Positions 43,001 to 53,982 of a DNA stretch of 64,000 bases are shown here, one piece after another. The notes beneath the pieces are model-generated. The model was not told where the DNA came from. It worked only from the letters and a program-made list of their open reading frames with translations, and ran no database searches. This DNA is from Setaria digitata (Eukaryota > Nematoda > Chromadorea > Rhabditida > Setariidae), in assembly GCA_003640385.1 (NCBI GenBank), contig RCAB01000034.1, forward strand, positions 62,001 through 126,000, read 5' to 3'. Numbering within the stretch: position 1 is the first letter of the stretch; each line of letters begins with the position of its first letter. Both the position numbers and the translations under genes were made by a program.

Positions 43001-43906
43001 CTTGCGTCGAATCCAAGGTCTTCTGAGCCAAAAGTTAGTGTTTCCATATCTAAATTAATCATAATCTAAATGATTATAATTTTTTTTCGATTTTTGGTAG
43101 GTTTCTATGAAGTTATAGAAGTCAGAAAACATGAGGGAATAGTGGGATTTAAATCTTTAATTTGATGATAACTTCAGAAGTTGGACGACATTTTGAAACA
43201 AAGTGGCATACTGGAATATTTCGAAGGGTTGGAAGTATTTACGGAAGGCGCTAGCCATCGCACTGTAGAATGTTATCTAGCCTTAACAAGGACCCATATT
43301 CTCATTTTCCATCAGGAAGAAAAGGTCGTAAGTTCTAGAGTCAGACTTTAAAAACCTTTACTTCCACCACTCTTCTGTCGGTTTGAAATACCTAATTTAA
43401 GAGTCAATAAATTTTTGGGCTTTAATTTTTTGGCATATAATGCTTTTTTATATATTTCTTAGGTTGGAGAGGTTGTTTTGCGAGCACGTCATGCATATGG
43501 ATCAGTATTGCGTGTTTCAAGTAGAAAAAAAATTCCGGAGATGCTAACTTTCAAGTTTGGCTATTGTACCGATGAGGATGATTATAAGGTATTTGAATTT
43601 TTATGATGAATATACCAGTCTCGATTGAATAAAAATTTTGATTAAATAGACAGGAATGATTGCCAGTGATCTGTATAAATTGAAGTTGGAAAAATTTTTA
43701 TCGATTATAAAGCAATACGTACTATTACATGTGTTTTTAAAGCACTTTTTCTTATTCCTTTCGAATTCACTTAAACTCGGGATCAGATTTACTTGGTTTT
43801 CTTTCAGGTTACTGCAATCCATCGTTTTATAATGTCTAGGGCTGGTGACTGCGCAAAAGCAATTAAAACAAATATAGTCACATTGCGATCAAGTATTCTT
43901 GATTGA
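40085..43906 (+). CDS. TBC1D23: TBC1D23-type TBC-rhodanese Golgi/endosome bridging protein
   Basis: In animals TBC1D23 links endosome-derived vesicles (WASH/FAM21) to trans-Golgi golgins. Exons: 40085-40183, 40336-40616, 40773-40968, 41099-41203, 41263-41373, 41527-41658, 41823-41918, 42209-42401, 42462-42583, 42785-43033, 43178-43324, 43463-43588, 43808-43906. Phases agree; 1956 nt, 651 residues (human about 690). The TBC-like part (1-300: LDELYNLFYAITTKFVPR, LIVQYHDP) lacks the usual Arg and Gln fingers, as in the family, so it is probably not a GAP. The rhodanese-like part (309-410: FFIIDARSHDQYSAGHLDGS in pieces, LFLGSGHEDD) has no catalytic Cys. The C-terminal PH-like domain (about 525-650) ends FIMSRAGDCAKAIKTN. 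The Golgi-targeting N-terminus is short. Acceptor TTTATAAG sits 4 nt before the ATG. AATAAA at 43996. At exon 5, CAG (41258) and GAG (41262) acceptors are 4 nt apart; only the second keeps frame. Confidence 0.95.
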
Positions 43907-46680
43907 TATAAAAAATATTTTGTTTCCGTTCACTTATCTACTAAATGTTTTTGCTTCATAATACCAATATTTTCATCATATTTCTTTCTCTCTTAAATAA
44001 ATTTTCCTGGGAATTGAAATACCTGAATTTCTCCTTTAGCTATTCCGTAACTTTACCATGTAAACAGTTGTATAGTAGTAAATCGCTTTTCTCATTTCCT
44101 GACTTTCAAGTCAAATTTTCTGATATAGTAAAAAAAGTGATTGCAAGTAATGGATTATGAACTATGATGTGGAGTTAACTGTTCAATTTTTTTTCCCAGT
44201 TCTTTTTGGATCATGAATTGTTCGCTTTTTCTTTTTCTTTTTTTTTTTTTTTTTTCTTTTTTTTTTTTTTTTGGAGGGGGTTTCATTCTTTGAGAAATCG
44301 CTTCATAGTTTTATTCAAAAACACGCAGCAATTGGTAGCTGTGTTGTTTGATCCTTTTCTCGCAGGGCTTTCTAATTCTTCTAAAGCTTTTGTTTTCCGT
44401 CTACATATCTTTTTGTTTGGATACATAGCTTCGAAGATTTTTTTTAACCGCAGATTTACATGCAGTTGTGCTGCTAGCGGTTAGATTGGATGATTTCTTA
44501 CCAAAATCTGTAACGATAACAGCGAGGATTTGACCTCCAAGCCAAGTGCTCGTATTTCTCTGTTTTTCAGTCTTAATTTCTCATGGTCACTATTTAATTC
44601 CGAGGTATTTTTTTACAGTAGGGTTTTATTTATTTATTTGTGCTTAATAAAGATCTATCATTAACAAATCTGAATTTTAAAATAACACATTTACATATGG
44701 ATTTGGCAATTAAACCCATATACAGTGCACGAAATCAGAACGAAGATAAAAAGTCACCAGTGTAAGGAGCTCCTTCGAATATTTAGCTCAGAATCTTCTG
44801 TGAGCTGAGAAGCATAAGGAGGTTTTCTTAGCTAGTAGCGGTCTTTACTGCTTCCGCAATAGCATCGTAGAAAGAATTCTAAACATGGGATGGTAAAGGT
44901 TTATTGGTGAAAACGATGATAAAAAAAAAACTATGAGATTCGAGTTGGTTATTTATGAGTTTGATCAAAGTCCATTGTAACTTGCTTCGATTCATGGTAT
45001 GCTGTGTTATCGTCCTATTGCTTGCCATGAATTTCATTCTTTTGGTGAATACATAGACGGTGCACGATTATGTATTTTCCAGAGGAGTCCTAATATTATA
45101 ATAGGTTCGTAGAAAATAATCCTCTTCTGTGAGTTACTCCACTTCTTTTTACACTAATTTCTCTCCAATGTATTTGCTTTTTGATTATTTTATTTATTTC
45201 TTGATTTATCGAGGTCAATTTTCGGTAATTAACATACAGTAAGAAGGCGGAGTTGACATGTCACGTGCATCAAGCGGTCAAGAGGCCTCGCGCCACATAT
45301 TCCTGAAAAAAGAAAAAGCATCCTGAGAGCTCTTCCAGGACTGCCTCTTAGTATCGTCTCATTACTTAAAGCTAAAATAGGTCTACGAAGTTTTTCATTC
45401 GCTTTTGTCATCGCTACATTCTATTGCGCTCCCTTCTGATAATCACTCATTTCTGAGAAGCACTAATGCTGCGTCTCCCATCTTTAGCTAATTTGGCAAA
45501 TCCATTGCACTATTCTTGGTCAGTTTATCCTCTTATCGTTGATTTCCACTGCTCTTCCCAGTTCCACATCTTCGCAGAACTTCCGTTTCAGTTTTTGCGT
45601 TTCGCATCCACATGTCCTGATGTTCTGTTTGCATTCATATCCTTCAAGAAACAAGAAATATCTGACATTTTCAGTATTCCTTTTCATTACTGGATAAGAT
45701 TCCTTCGTAGATTCAAATCCTGCAATAGAATTCACAGTCTTTAACCATCATTATTTACAGGCGTTAAAATAACATTGTACATTACGATGTAGACTTGAAA
45801 TTAACACTTTGTATTGTTAGGAAGGAATTAAATTAACGCTGTATTAATTGACAAATTAGTATTAGTTAAATGATAAAAATATCAGGTGAAATTATATAAG
45901 GTCAATTCGACGTTATATATCATTTGAAGTTAAACTGGGATTAAAGTTTTCAGCCAGGATTTAATTCCCACGTTACCAACTTTCTTTTAAAAAGAAATCT
46001 TTTCATTTCAGTGGCTCTCATTTCGTCTTTCGCTAATCCAACTAGTAGTTTATAAAGTTTCCTTTCAAGGCGCTCGCAGTTTTTCCTGACATTCTCATCG
46101 TTCTTTGATTTTTTGGCCAAGCACAGCTCTTAAAAACCTCCCGTCCTATTGTCGCTTGTTAGCTCGCAACGGAAGCAAAATAATAAGACAGCTTCTTCAA
46201 CAAGACACACTGACTACTGTTTGTCAAGAGATGAGGACGAGAAGCACGATGGGATGAACATGCCCCACTCCTCGGTACCTCCTCTCAGCGCATGAGATGC
46301 TTTGTTTCACACCGTCGCCTTACATCATGCCGTAATTCTGGATAAAACTGACATTCATGTGTGTTAACAGTAACTCCGTCATGTTCAGTGTAAGGGTTGT
46401 GGGGCGCAGACAGTGTGAGTGTTGGAAAAGTTGGGACGGAGGAGGAAGAGTAAACAAGGAAGAACAGTCTGTGGGGAATATCAGGTTATTGTGACGCGAC
46501 TTAGTTTCTTGAGTATATTCTGCGTTGTACACACTGGGAAAGGTTAGCCGTTTAAGTTAATCAGTATGACATAATCGACCTGCAAGGGAAAGTTCAGCTC
46601 CAGTCGCTTTTCGCACTCTATTGCGTGGAGTTAATGTTTGTACCTGTGTGCATGTGCGTCTCCTGCCGAGGTGAAGCTAT
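43907..46680. other. Gap between TBC1D23 and Kelch-like genes
   Basis: 2.8 kb without a supportable exon. It begins with the TBC1D23 3' UTR and contains an interrupted poly(T) run at about 44217-44272. Bases 46150-46620 are somewhat richer in G+C and may be the promoter or 5' UTR of the next gene. Confidence 0.5.
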
Positions 46681-46693
46681 TTTCAGTAAAGGT
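46681..46693 (+). promoter_or_regulatory. Probable spliced-leader acceptor of the Kelch-like gene
   Basis: GCTATTTTCAG ends at 46686, seven bases before ATG 46694. An upstream in-frame ATG at 46634 would read through this acceptor, so I prefer 46694 as the start. Confidence 0.55.
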
Positions 46694-48950
46694 ATGCAAG
46701 TAAGTACTGAAGATGTTACGGTGCCATGGGGTAGGGCACCAGATCCTCTGGATATACAGATGGGTCGTTGGCGTATGGCTGTATTCCAAGATGTTCAGGA
46801 AAGTCCCGATCGCTCCAAGCTATACTTTCTCTACGATCCGATTTCAGATGAAAATTCAGGAACGACGTAAGCGATAGGATTTCCTGAATTTGTTAAGCAT
46901 TAGTGTTAAAGTTTAAAGTTCACACTATTTTCATTGAAGTTCTTCATGCTTCCTATTCTCTTCCCAGTTGTGCATTTTCTAGTGGTGGACGCAAAGGCAA
47001 TCAAGGCTTGGTTATTTTCGATTTATATCAGCGGTGCTTTACGCGAGAAATACCGATCTACTGTGAAGGTATAACATATAAAACCTGTTGTTTAAAACTG
47101 TAGCACCTTTTCCTCAGTTCGCAGTGGCCAAATAGAGCAATTTTCAAATATATCATCTACATTAGGCATTGTGATTTCCAGTGTAAAGTCGCTCTCTATG
47201 TAATTTGTTCAGGAACGCCAAAATTCTTATTTGCATTAAAGTGTCCATCGTTTTCTGGAGGTTCCTCGCTTATAATGACTTCTATCGTAAGCAGATATGG
47301 TCAGATTGGGGTTGGTTTTCTTTTGTTATTTTTTTAAATAAAAAGTTACTGAATATATGTAATATATATGTGTATGTATATCTGAAGATTTGGAATGAAG
47401 TCTGTAGTTGCTAAGAAAGTTGTCTTTAGAATTAGAAGTTAGAAAAAATAACTACTTACGGGAAAGTTGCAACTGAGTAGTTTTTATGGAGCTTTTATTT
47501 CTCAAATTTTTGTTTCCATTTTTATTCGCTTATATGTTTTTTCTTTCAGTTGTTACTCTATCGAATTAATCTGACACGCGATGGAATGAATTTAGAAAGC
47601 GAGCCAAAGCCATTGTTATCAAATATGATACCAATTAGTGAGACGTTCATCATTTCAATGCGTGAAGATGCACCTGAAGTTGTGCTAATGAGTACACCTG
47701 GCCTCACTGTTTGGCGAATTGGTTGTGTTAACGATCAGCCTTCTAATCCAACGGAATCCTTCTTAGTTCCAGGGGCACATCTTGATCATTATTATGACGC
47801 CTGTCTAAGCCAAGGGTATGGCTGCTCTGCTTTTGTTTTTTGATGCGAATCCCTCTCAGATAAAGTTTAATTTATTTAAATAATACAGTTTTATTTTCAC
47901 GTTTCATTTTGGAAAAAACTTTTTTTTTTCGCAATTTTTTCATTCCATTTTTTTTTGCTTAGAAGCATATATTTCCTGTCTCAGTCACCGGATGGGCATT
48001 TCGATCCTTCTCGAGTTCACGTTCTTGAAATCACAGGGCAGCGCCAGTTACATACAGTTATGTGTTATCCTGATCCTGTACATGGTGTACCATGTGCTCG
48101 TAAGCAAGCTGGCATTGACTCTGTGGCTGGTATGTTCAACAACATTTCATTTTTTTGTGGTGTGAATTATTTATGACTTATAGAAAATTTCTAAACCATA
48201 CAAATTTACAGGGTATATTTTACTTGCTGGTGGCGAAATTAGCTATGATAGTTCAGTGTCTCGTCTTATGGACTATTGGTTTCTTGATCTTTCAACTTTC
48301 ACATGGCAGCAAGTTCCTGCGAATATGCCAATCCCTTTGATTGAACCACGTCTCACGACTGCAAATTCAGGTTACTGTTAAGTTTATAATATGGACTAGA
48401 CATTTCTGTCAGTTTTTGTGATAGAATACTATCAGACATTTAACGGAGATTTTTGTTTTCAGGAAATGTTTATTTATGGGGAGATATCGATCAGCCACTG
48501 CCAGGTATGCCGACTGGGACTCACTTGCGCATTCTGAAAATCACTGGATTTGAAAGCTCTAAACCACCTTCTTACGAGGAAGCATCAAAAAAGCCTACTT
48601 CACCTCCAATAATTCCACAATGGCCACTTCCAGTTGATACTGTAGGTTCATCACCGTCGTCCTATCCATCTCTTGGTTTTGGAGGATCAGACGGCGGCAA
48701 CACACAGAATGCCGCTCAATATCCACAAAACAATCCCTCTTATCCGCCGAGTCAACCCTTTCCACCATCCGGACAAACAACATCCCCGCAAATATCGCCA
48801 CAAATTTATCCTGGCTCAGTGCCTTATCCTCATGATAATGGCAGTCAAGGTTGTTTCCCACAGCAACCAAGTCGTGATGCTTCTGGACCGTTTATTGGTC
48901 AGCATGCCTATTATCCACCACAAGAAAAGCAGAACTGCTGTGTACAGTGA
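46694..48950 (+). CDS. Kelch-like protein with PPxY motif and CaaX prenylation box
   Basis: Exons 46694-46866, 46968-47068, 47213-47286, 47550-47815, 47963-48129, 48212-48370, 48463-48950; phases agree, 1428 nt, 475 residues. Residues 1-345 show beta-propeller features of Kelch type: [28 protein letters not shown] followed by [16 protein letters not shown], and GNVYLWGD; not all blades are recognisable. Residues 348-351 are PPSY inside KPPSYEEA, a classic ligand for WW domains such as those of Nedd4 ubiquitin ligases. Residues 355-470 are rich in Pro, Gln, Ser, Tyr and Gly. The last four residues CCVQ form a CaaX box; Gln at the end favours farnesylation. No signal peptide or membrane segment, so it is probably cytosolic and lipid-anchored. 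I do not recognise a named family; it may be nematode-specific. AATAAA at 49165. Confidence 0.88.
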
Positions 48951-51854
48951 TGGTAAATGTCTTTATTTTGTAATGCATTACTTATCATTTTGAAATACTC
49001 TACTTACTAGAATAATCTGGTTTGGTGAACGTGTTGTAATTCTAAAAATCTTAATTTTTGATAGATTTTTGTGTTTTGTTTTTTGTCCCAACTCATCTTT
49101 TCATCTCCAAGAGCGATCATTTATTTTTCATTGAAGCATGAGTACTTTTTTTATCTAAACATTTAATAAAAAATGAACTCGATAACATACTTACCGTGCT
49201 CATTCTTTCCTCTCAAATTTCTAAATTTTTTCATATAATCTGGTTCAAAACAAATTTTTATAATGCGGTGAAGGTTTATACAAATTTATCGATTTATTTG
49301 TTCTGACACAATTATCAGAAGTAGAAAAAAATTTCATTGGTATGCTTTATACCAAGACCCTGCTGCGAAAAATATTAGGAAAATATGCCTCCTTTTTTTT
49401 ATGTAAAGAACAATAATCACTAGCTGTGGACCAACAATATAGAGAAATTTATTGCATGCAAGAATTGTGGGAATTTTCCTGTACTAATATTTGTGGACTT
49501 ATGAGTGAGTATAAGCGTTTTTTGGCTTGAGTTTTTTTCATCAATTTCTTTCGGGCTAATCTTTTCTAAAATTAGGGCTCATTTGTATACAACTCTGACT
49601 TCCGATCTGCAAGATTCCGCCATTCATATTTCATTAAAAAAGAAAAAAAGAAACTTCTGACCGCTATCTAGCGTTGTATACAAAATATTGCAGATGAAGC
49701 CGAAAGCACTTTTGTCGATTTACTACAACATTTTCCGGATATTGCCGACTGCACTTCGTGACTTATAATTTAACTCTCTTGTTTTCATGTAGATTTCCTG
49801 ACCTTCTTTGTTACATTTCCTTTTTCCACATTCATTTTCTATACGATCACACCATTTATCAAATATTTGTATTTTCTAAGCCGTGTGGATTTCAAAAAAT
49901 GTGGGGCACAATGTAGATAATCCATGTGTTGTGTCTTATTTCGTTTCGCACTGTAAGTATTGTACCATGAAAAAGTATTATAAGTGGACTTTTGGTGCGG
50001 CCTAAGCTTTGCTTTCAAATCCACGGTTAATTGGCTCACCTATAAAATACATTTGGACAGCTAGTTGTTAGTTCCTAACGCCATATTGCCGAATAGCACA
50101 GTTGTCGAAAATTCCCAATGCTTAGGAAATATTTCCCTTCTCTGGTAGCGCCATCACATACTAGGTCTTCTGAACTTGGCTTCCTTCGCTACTGCGAAAA
50201 TATAGCTGAATGTTCCTTTTATCTTCTTGAGACAATGGAATTCATTTTTTGCTAAAGATCACATAAAACGTTAAGTTCATCGTCGGTTCGGAATTTTGGC
50301 GTAATCAATGGTAGTTTAAAAACTGTTAACAACTCATGAAATCAAAACGAGAAGTGGTTCGACTTTTAGAGGAAAAGTGTTCAAGATTTCCCGTTTTGTC
50401 TTCTTGACTTCTCAATACTTCTGTAAGTCGATCGCATTGGAAAACAAGCAGAAAGTTTGAGATGAAAATAGTATGAGCCTGAATGGACTGTAGAAGGTTT
50501 TACTAATCAAGACAGCATTTCCAAGCATTTTTCTAATGGTGATTAGCGAATTTTAGTAGCGCTTCTAAGCAGAGGATACAAGAAAATATGTGGAGAACAG
50601 TTCCTTAGTTGCTAAGTGAGTGAACAGGATGCTAACTATATATACGGCTAAAACTAATGCAATTAACAGTATGTGATTATACTAGCACTAACGTAAGAAA
50701 TCTAAGACATAACGAATAATGGATGCTTGATGTTCCTTAACACATAAATGGATGGTTTTTTTTTTTCGTGAATGAAAGAAGCGACTGCACAAATTGGTTT
50801 GCAATCCTTGACAGATATGGTAGAAAATAAGTCTTGGGCAGTAGCATACTGTGTAGGAATGAATGTCCCGGAATGTTTAGACGATATGAGGAACTGTGAA
50901 GAGGTTCGTTATGATATGGATTTATAAAATCTAGATTTCTAAATTCAGGAAGTTTGCTCGGAACTTTCGCGAGATTTTTCTTTAATGGTATTCATAGTGT
51001 GTACGAAACTGAAAGTGTAAAGAAGTTGCAGCAGAGTTATAATTCTTTACAATACAAACAGTATAAAGGTAATTAAGACAAATTATGAGGAAGTAACGTG
51101 ATGAAAGTGAGGAAGAGGGATGAAACAGGAAAATTTTGAAGTTTCAGCTTGACAAACGTATAAAAAAAAACGTCAGAGGGTGTTAAAAAAGTAATAAAAT
51201 TTGGAGAGACCAGAAACAGATCGACAGATTTGATCTGTCGGTTTGGCAATGGTTCGAGTTTGGGAATGACACCGCCTGCGTCGAGGTTATTTCATGGAAA
51301 CAATTTAAATTATTCGTGAAGCATCAGCTAAGAATCTGTTGGAAGTTCTAGCACTAAGTGGGAAGAGTAAATCCGGAATTTCAGGATTATTAGTGGAAAT
51401 CTTAATGCCTGAAACTTTGTCCTTCCCCAAACTGCATAGTTACCGTAACTTCTAGGTAGTCTGAAACCAAAGCGAAGTTGGGGACATTTACCAGTGGCAT
51501 ATCTCAGAGGTTTTAAGGAATGCAGTTGAAGTCATCACCACATCCAGTGTAAAATTATTATTTGATACAAAAATCTACTATTAATCCTAAGATACTGTGT
51601 ACTGTGTGCAAGAGCATGTTGTCATACAAATAATGCGAAATATTCGGCGATAAAAAGCTGGAGTAGTTCCGAAATTTCGGAATGCTTATGATAACAACTT
51701 ATGTGAATGGAAGCAAGGGCAGTATGGTAGCGGCAGCAGTATCAGTAGTATCAGTATCAGTATTAGCAGCAGCAGCAACAGCACAGACACAGACAGACAC
51801 AGTGCTCGTACCAAGTAAGTTTGAGGCTCCTGTTAACATCCTAAATGAAGAACT
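48951..51854. other. Convergent gap between Kelch-like (+) and GPI-type (-) genes
   Basis: 2.9 kb with no supportable gene. It contains the Kelch-like 3' UTR, a small hairpin at about 51217-51245 and, at 51725-51800, a low-complexity stretch of GCAGCA, CAGTAT and CAGACA units. A short + frame over that stretch (51682-51897) is not credible as a gene. Confidence 0.5.
51217..51245. repeat. 13-bp hairpin
   Basis: Arms 51217-51229 and 51233-51245 pair with two G-T wobbles around the loop TTG. Intergenic; no run of T follows and no function is evident. Confidence 0.7.
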
Positions 51855-53807
51855 TCATGAGAGAATAGCTGTTATGAGCAGAAGTAAAGTGGAGTGAATG
51901 AGGCATATGGATGGAGAAGAGGAAGAATTCAGCGAATGACTCTCCGGTACAGTACCGTCTGCGGAAGCATGCTCGTTCACTGCTTCGGCAACTAAGCTAT
52001 CTTCTCCAGCTGTTCCACTGACTGTACCTTCGTGATTTACTACTGAAGCCAGTCCAGGTTCAGCTACCTCATCAAGTTGCGGAATATTACAGTCAAAATC
52101 GCAAGCATGTAATTTATCGGCATGCAAACCCTGAAAGGCAGCGATGCAGGAGCTGATGAGGCATCAAAATATCCAACAACATTCCTTCGTGAACAAATTT
52201 GATCCAAACATGATTAACCTTGAACATGTTTCTCAAACTTTTGCACATGATCACTTGCGCACTCTCTGATTGGCAAATCCCTTTCATTGCACTGATGTAT
52301 TCTTGTAATTTACTGTTTACTTCTTGGCAAACCTAAAATACCGATTAAAAACAGACAAGCGAAAATTGTTGTAGAATTGATGCTTATAATAAATGAAAAA
52401 TTAAAGTCAAGTCTGTCTTAAGTTACTTTTCTCCTCGATTTGACACTTGCTCTCACGAGATTTTCTATTATCCCAAACATTTACTGAAATTTCTTATCAA
52501 ATTCTGACCTGATCATCAGGATGTTCTAGGAACTTTTCGGATAAATATGTCCCAGCGCTAAGTGTCATTTCACCAATTCGTTCTTCCGTTAAGCATTCAC
52601 GATGTTCCCTCAGTATTTCCTGTCCTTCCTGGAAAGAAAATGTCACAGGATTTGCGTAAGTGCCAAAAAATTGGTACGCCTACCTAATATAAAATGGTAC
52701 ATGTCGTTGACATAAAATCTATGTTCCAGACAATAAATATATGAAGGGTTTCCTTAGTCAGTGATTAAAATTGACGAAAATTTAATGAACCTTTCTTCTG
52801 CATGAAAAAAAAAGTCAATTGTACACTATTCTACATATACATATCAAGTCAATACAGGAATGGAATAACTATTAACCTGTGAACAAGCATACGTCAAGAG
52901 ATAATAACTCTTCAAAAAGCTGCCTGAATTTTTCCGATGTATCAACAGGTCGCTTACAGTATTTGAAGCAGCGACGATTTCATTATGTTCACATTCATGC
53001 TTTACTGGTCCAGCATCCTAAAATTTCTTTTTTCAATGTTTGGAGATCCAAAGAGAACATTCTATTGTTCTAAATGAGGGTATTTTTAAATGCGAAGCTT
53101 CAATCAGGATCAAGGTAACCGATAAATTGCTGGGACATAAAAATTTCAAACTATTTTCGGAGCACCACATATAAACTACGGTGATTCAAAACGTCAGCTC
53201 ATACTAATAAAAGTTTTAATTTTGGATGCAAACAAAACTGTTAAATATATTTGTAAATGACAAAAATCAAACAGCGTTTCAACAGAATCATTTTAGCAAA
53301 TTCTGTCGAATAATCAAATTTGATGTTCTTCATAAGAAAAGTCTTCTCTCAAATTCCCGACGAACTCATTTATTAGTTCATAACATCAAAAGTTTGATCA
53401 AGGAATGCAAAACTAAGCAAACTATAACATTAAGCCTTACTTTAATACACAAATCGAGCTGCCTTAAATGCTCACATTGATTCTCGTTGATTGTAACGAC
53501 ATTATCTTTCAGTTCATATAATGTCCATGTCCATTCATCCAAAATATTTATGAAACATTTCACCAATGTTATATAATCGCATACCTTCAAGTTCAAAATC
53601 ATTGCGAGAGTATCCTTATCTGGTTTCAATGTTCGCGTCATTACTACAGAAATTTACGAACAAAAAACATTTACGGTATTAAAATATCTAAGACAACACT
53701 TTAAAAACCAATATATAGTTGAAAATTCAAGTATGAAATGATTAACTGACCTGCACAGTACTTGTAATACTACTCAAGAGTAGCAATACAGAAAGTGTAT
53801 ATTTCAT
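51855..53807 (-). CDS. Secreted Cys-rich protein with predicted GPI anchor signal
   Basis: Exons 5' to 3': 53807-53751, 53584-53441, 53017-52877, 52628-52509, 52332-52219, 52130-51855; phases agree, 852 nt, 283 residues. Exon 1 is a signal peptide (MKYTLSVLLLLSS...). The body has regularly spaced Cys pairs (VCDYITLVKC, QCEHLRQLDLC, HECEHNE, HRECLTEE, VCQEVNS, GICQSES, CKSL, HACDFDC), recalling small nematode extracellular families such as the DUF19/T20D4.11-like domain; that assignment is a guess. The last 60 residues are acidic and Ala/Ser-rich, then NSSSS and a terminal hydrophobic STLLLLITAILS with no charged tail, the layout of a GPI attachment signal. Exon 2 could instead start at 53641 with a different exon 1 donor. 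Probably displayed on the cell surface. Confidence 0.75.
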
Positions 53808-53919
53808 TGAAAAATATTCAAATTTGCTGGCAATTCGTAATAAACCTTAATAATAATAATGACGATAATAGTAGTAGTAGTAATATAATAAATTTAATGA
53901 CAATAATATTAATAATAGT

Positions 53920-53982
<63 letters not shown>

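Noticed and set aside
48595..48993. Overlapping frames on both strands
   Set aside because: Shadows of the repetitive Pro/Gln-rich last exon of the Kelch-like gene.
51682..51897. 71-codon + strand frame rich in Ala, Val and Ser
   Set aside because: Produced by GCAGCA/CAGTAT/CAGACA simple repeats at the 3' end of a gene on the other strand; no splice or poly(A) context.
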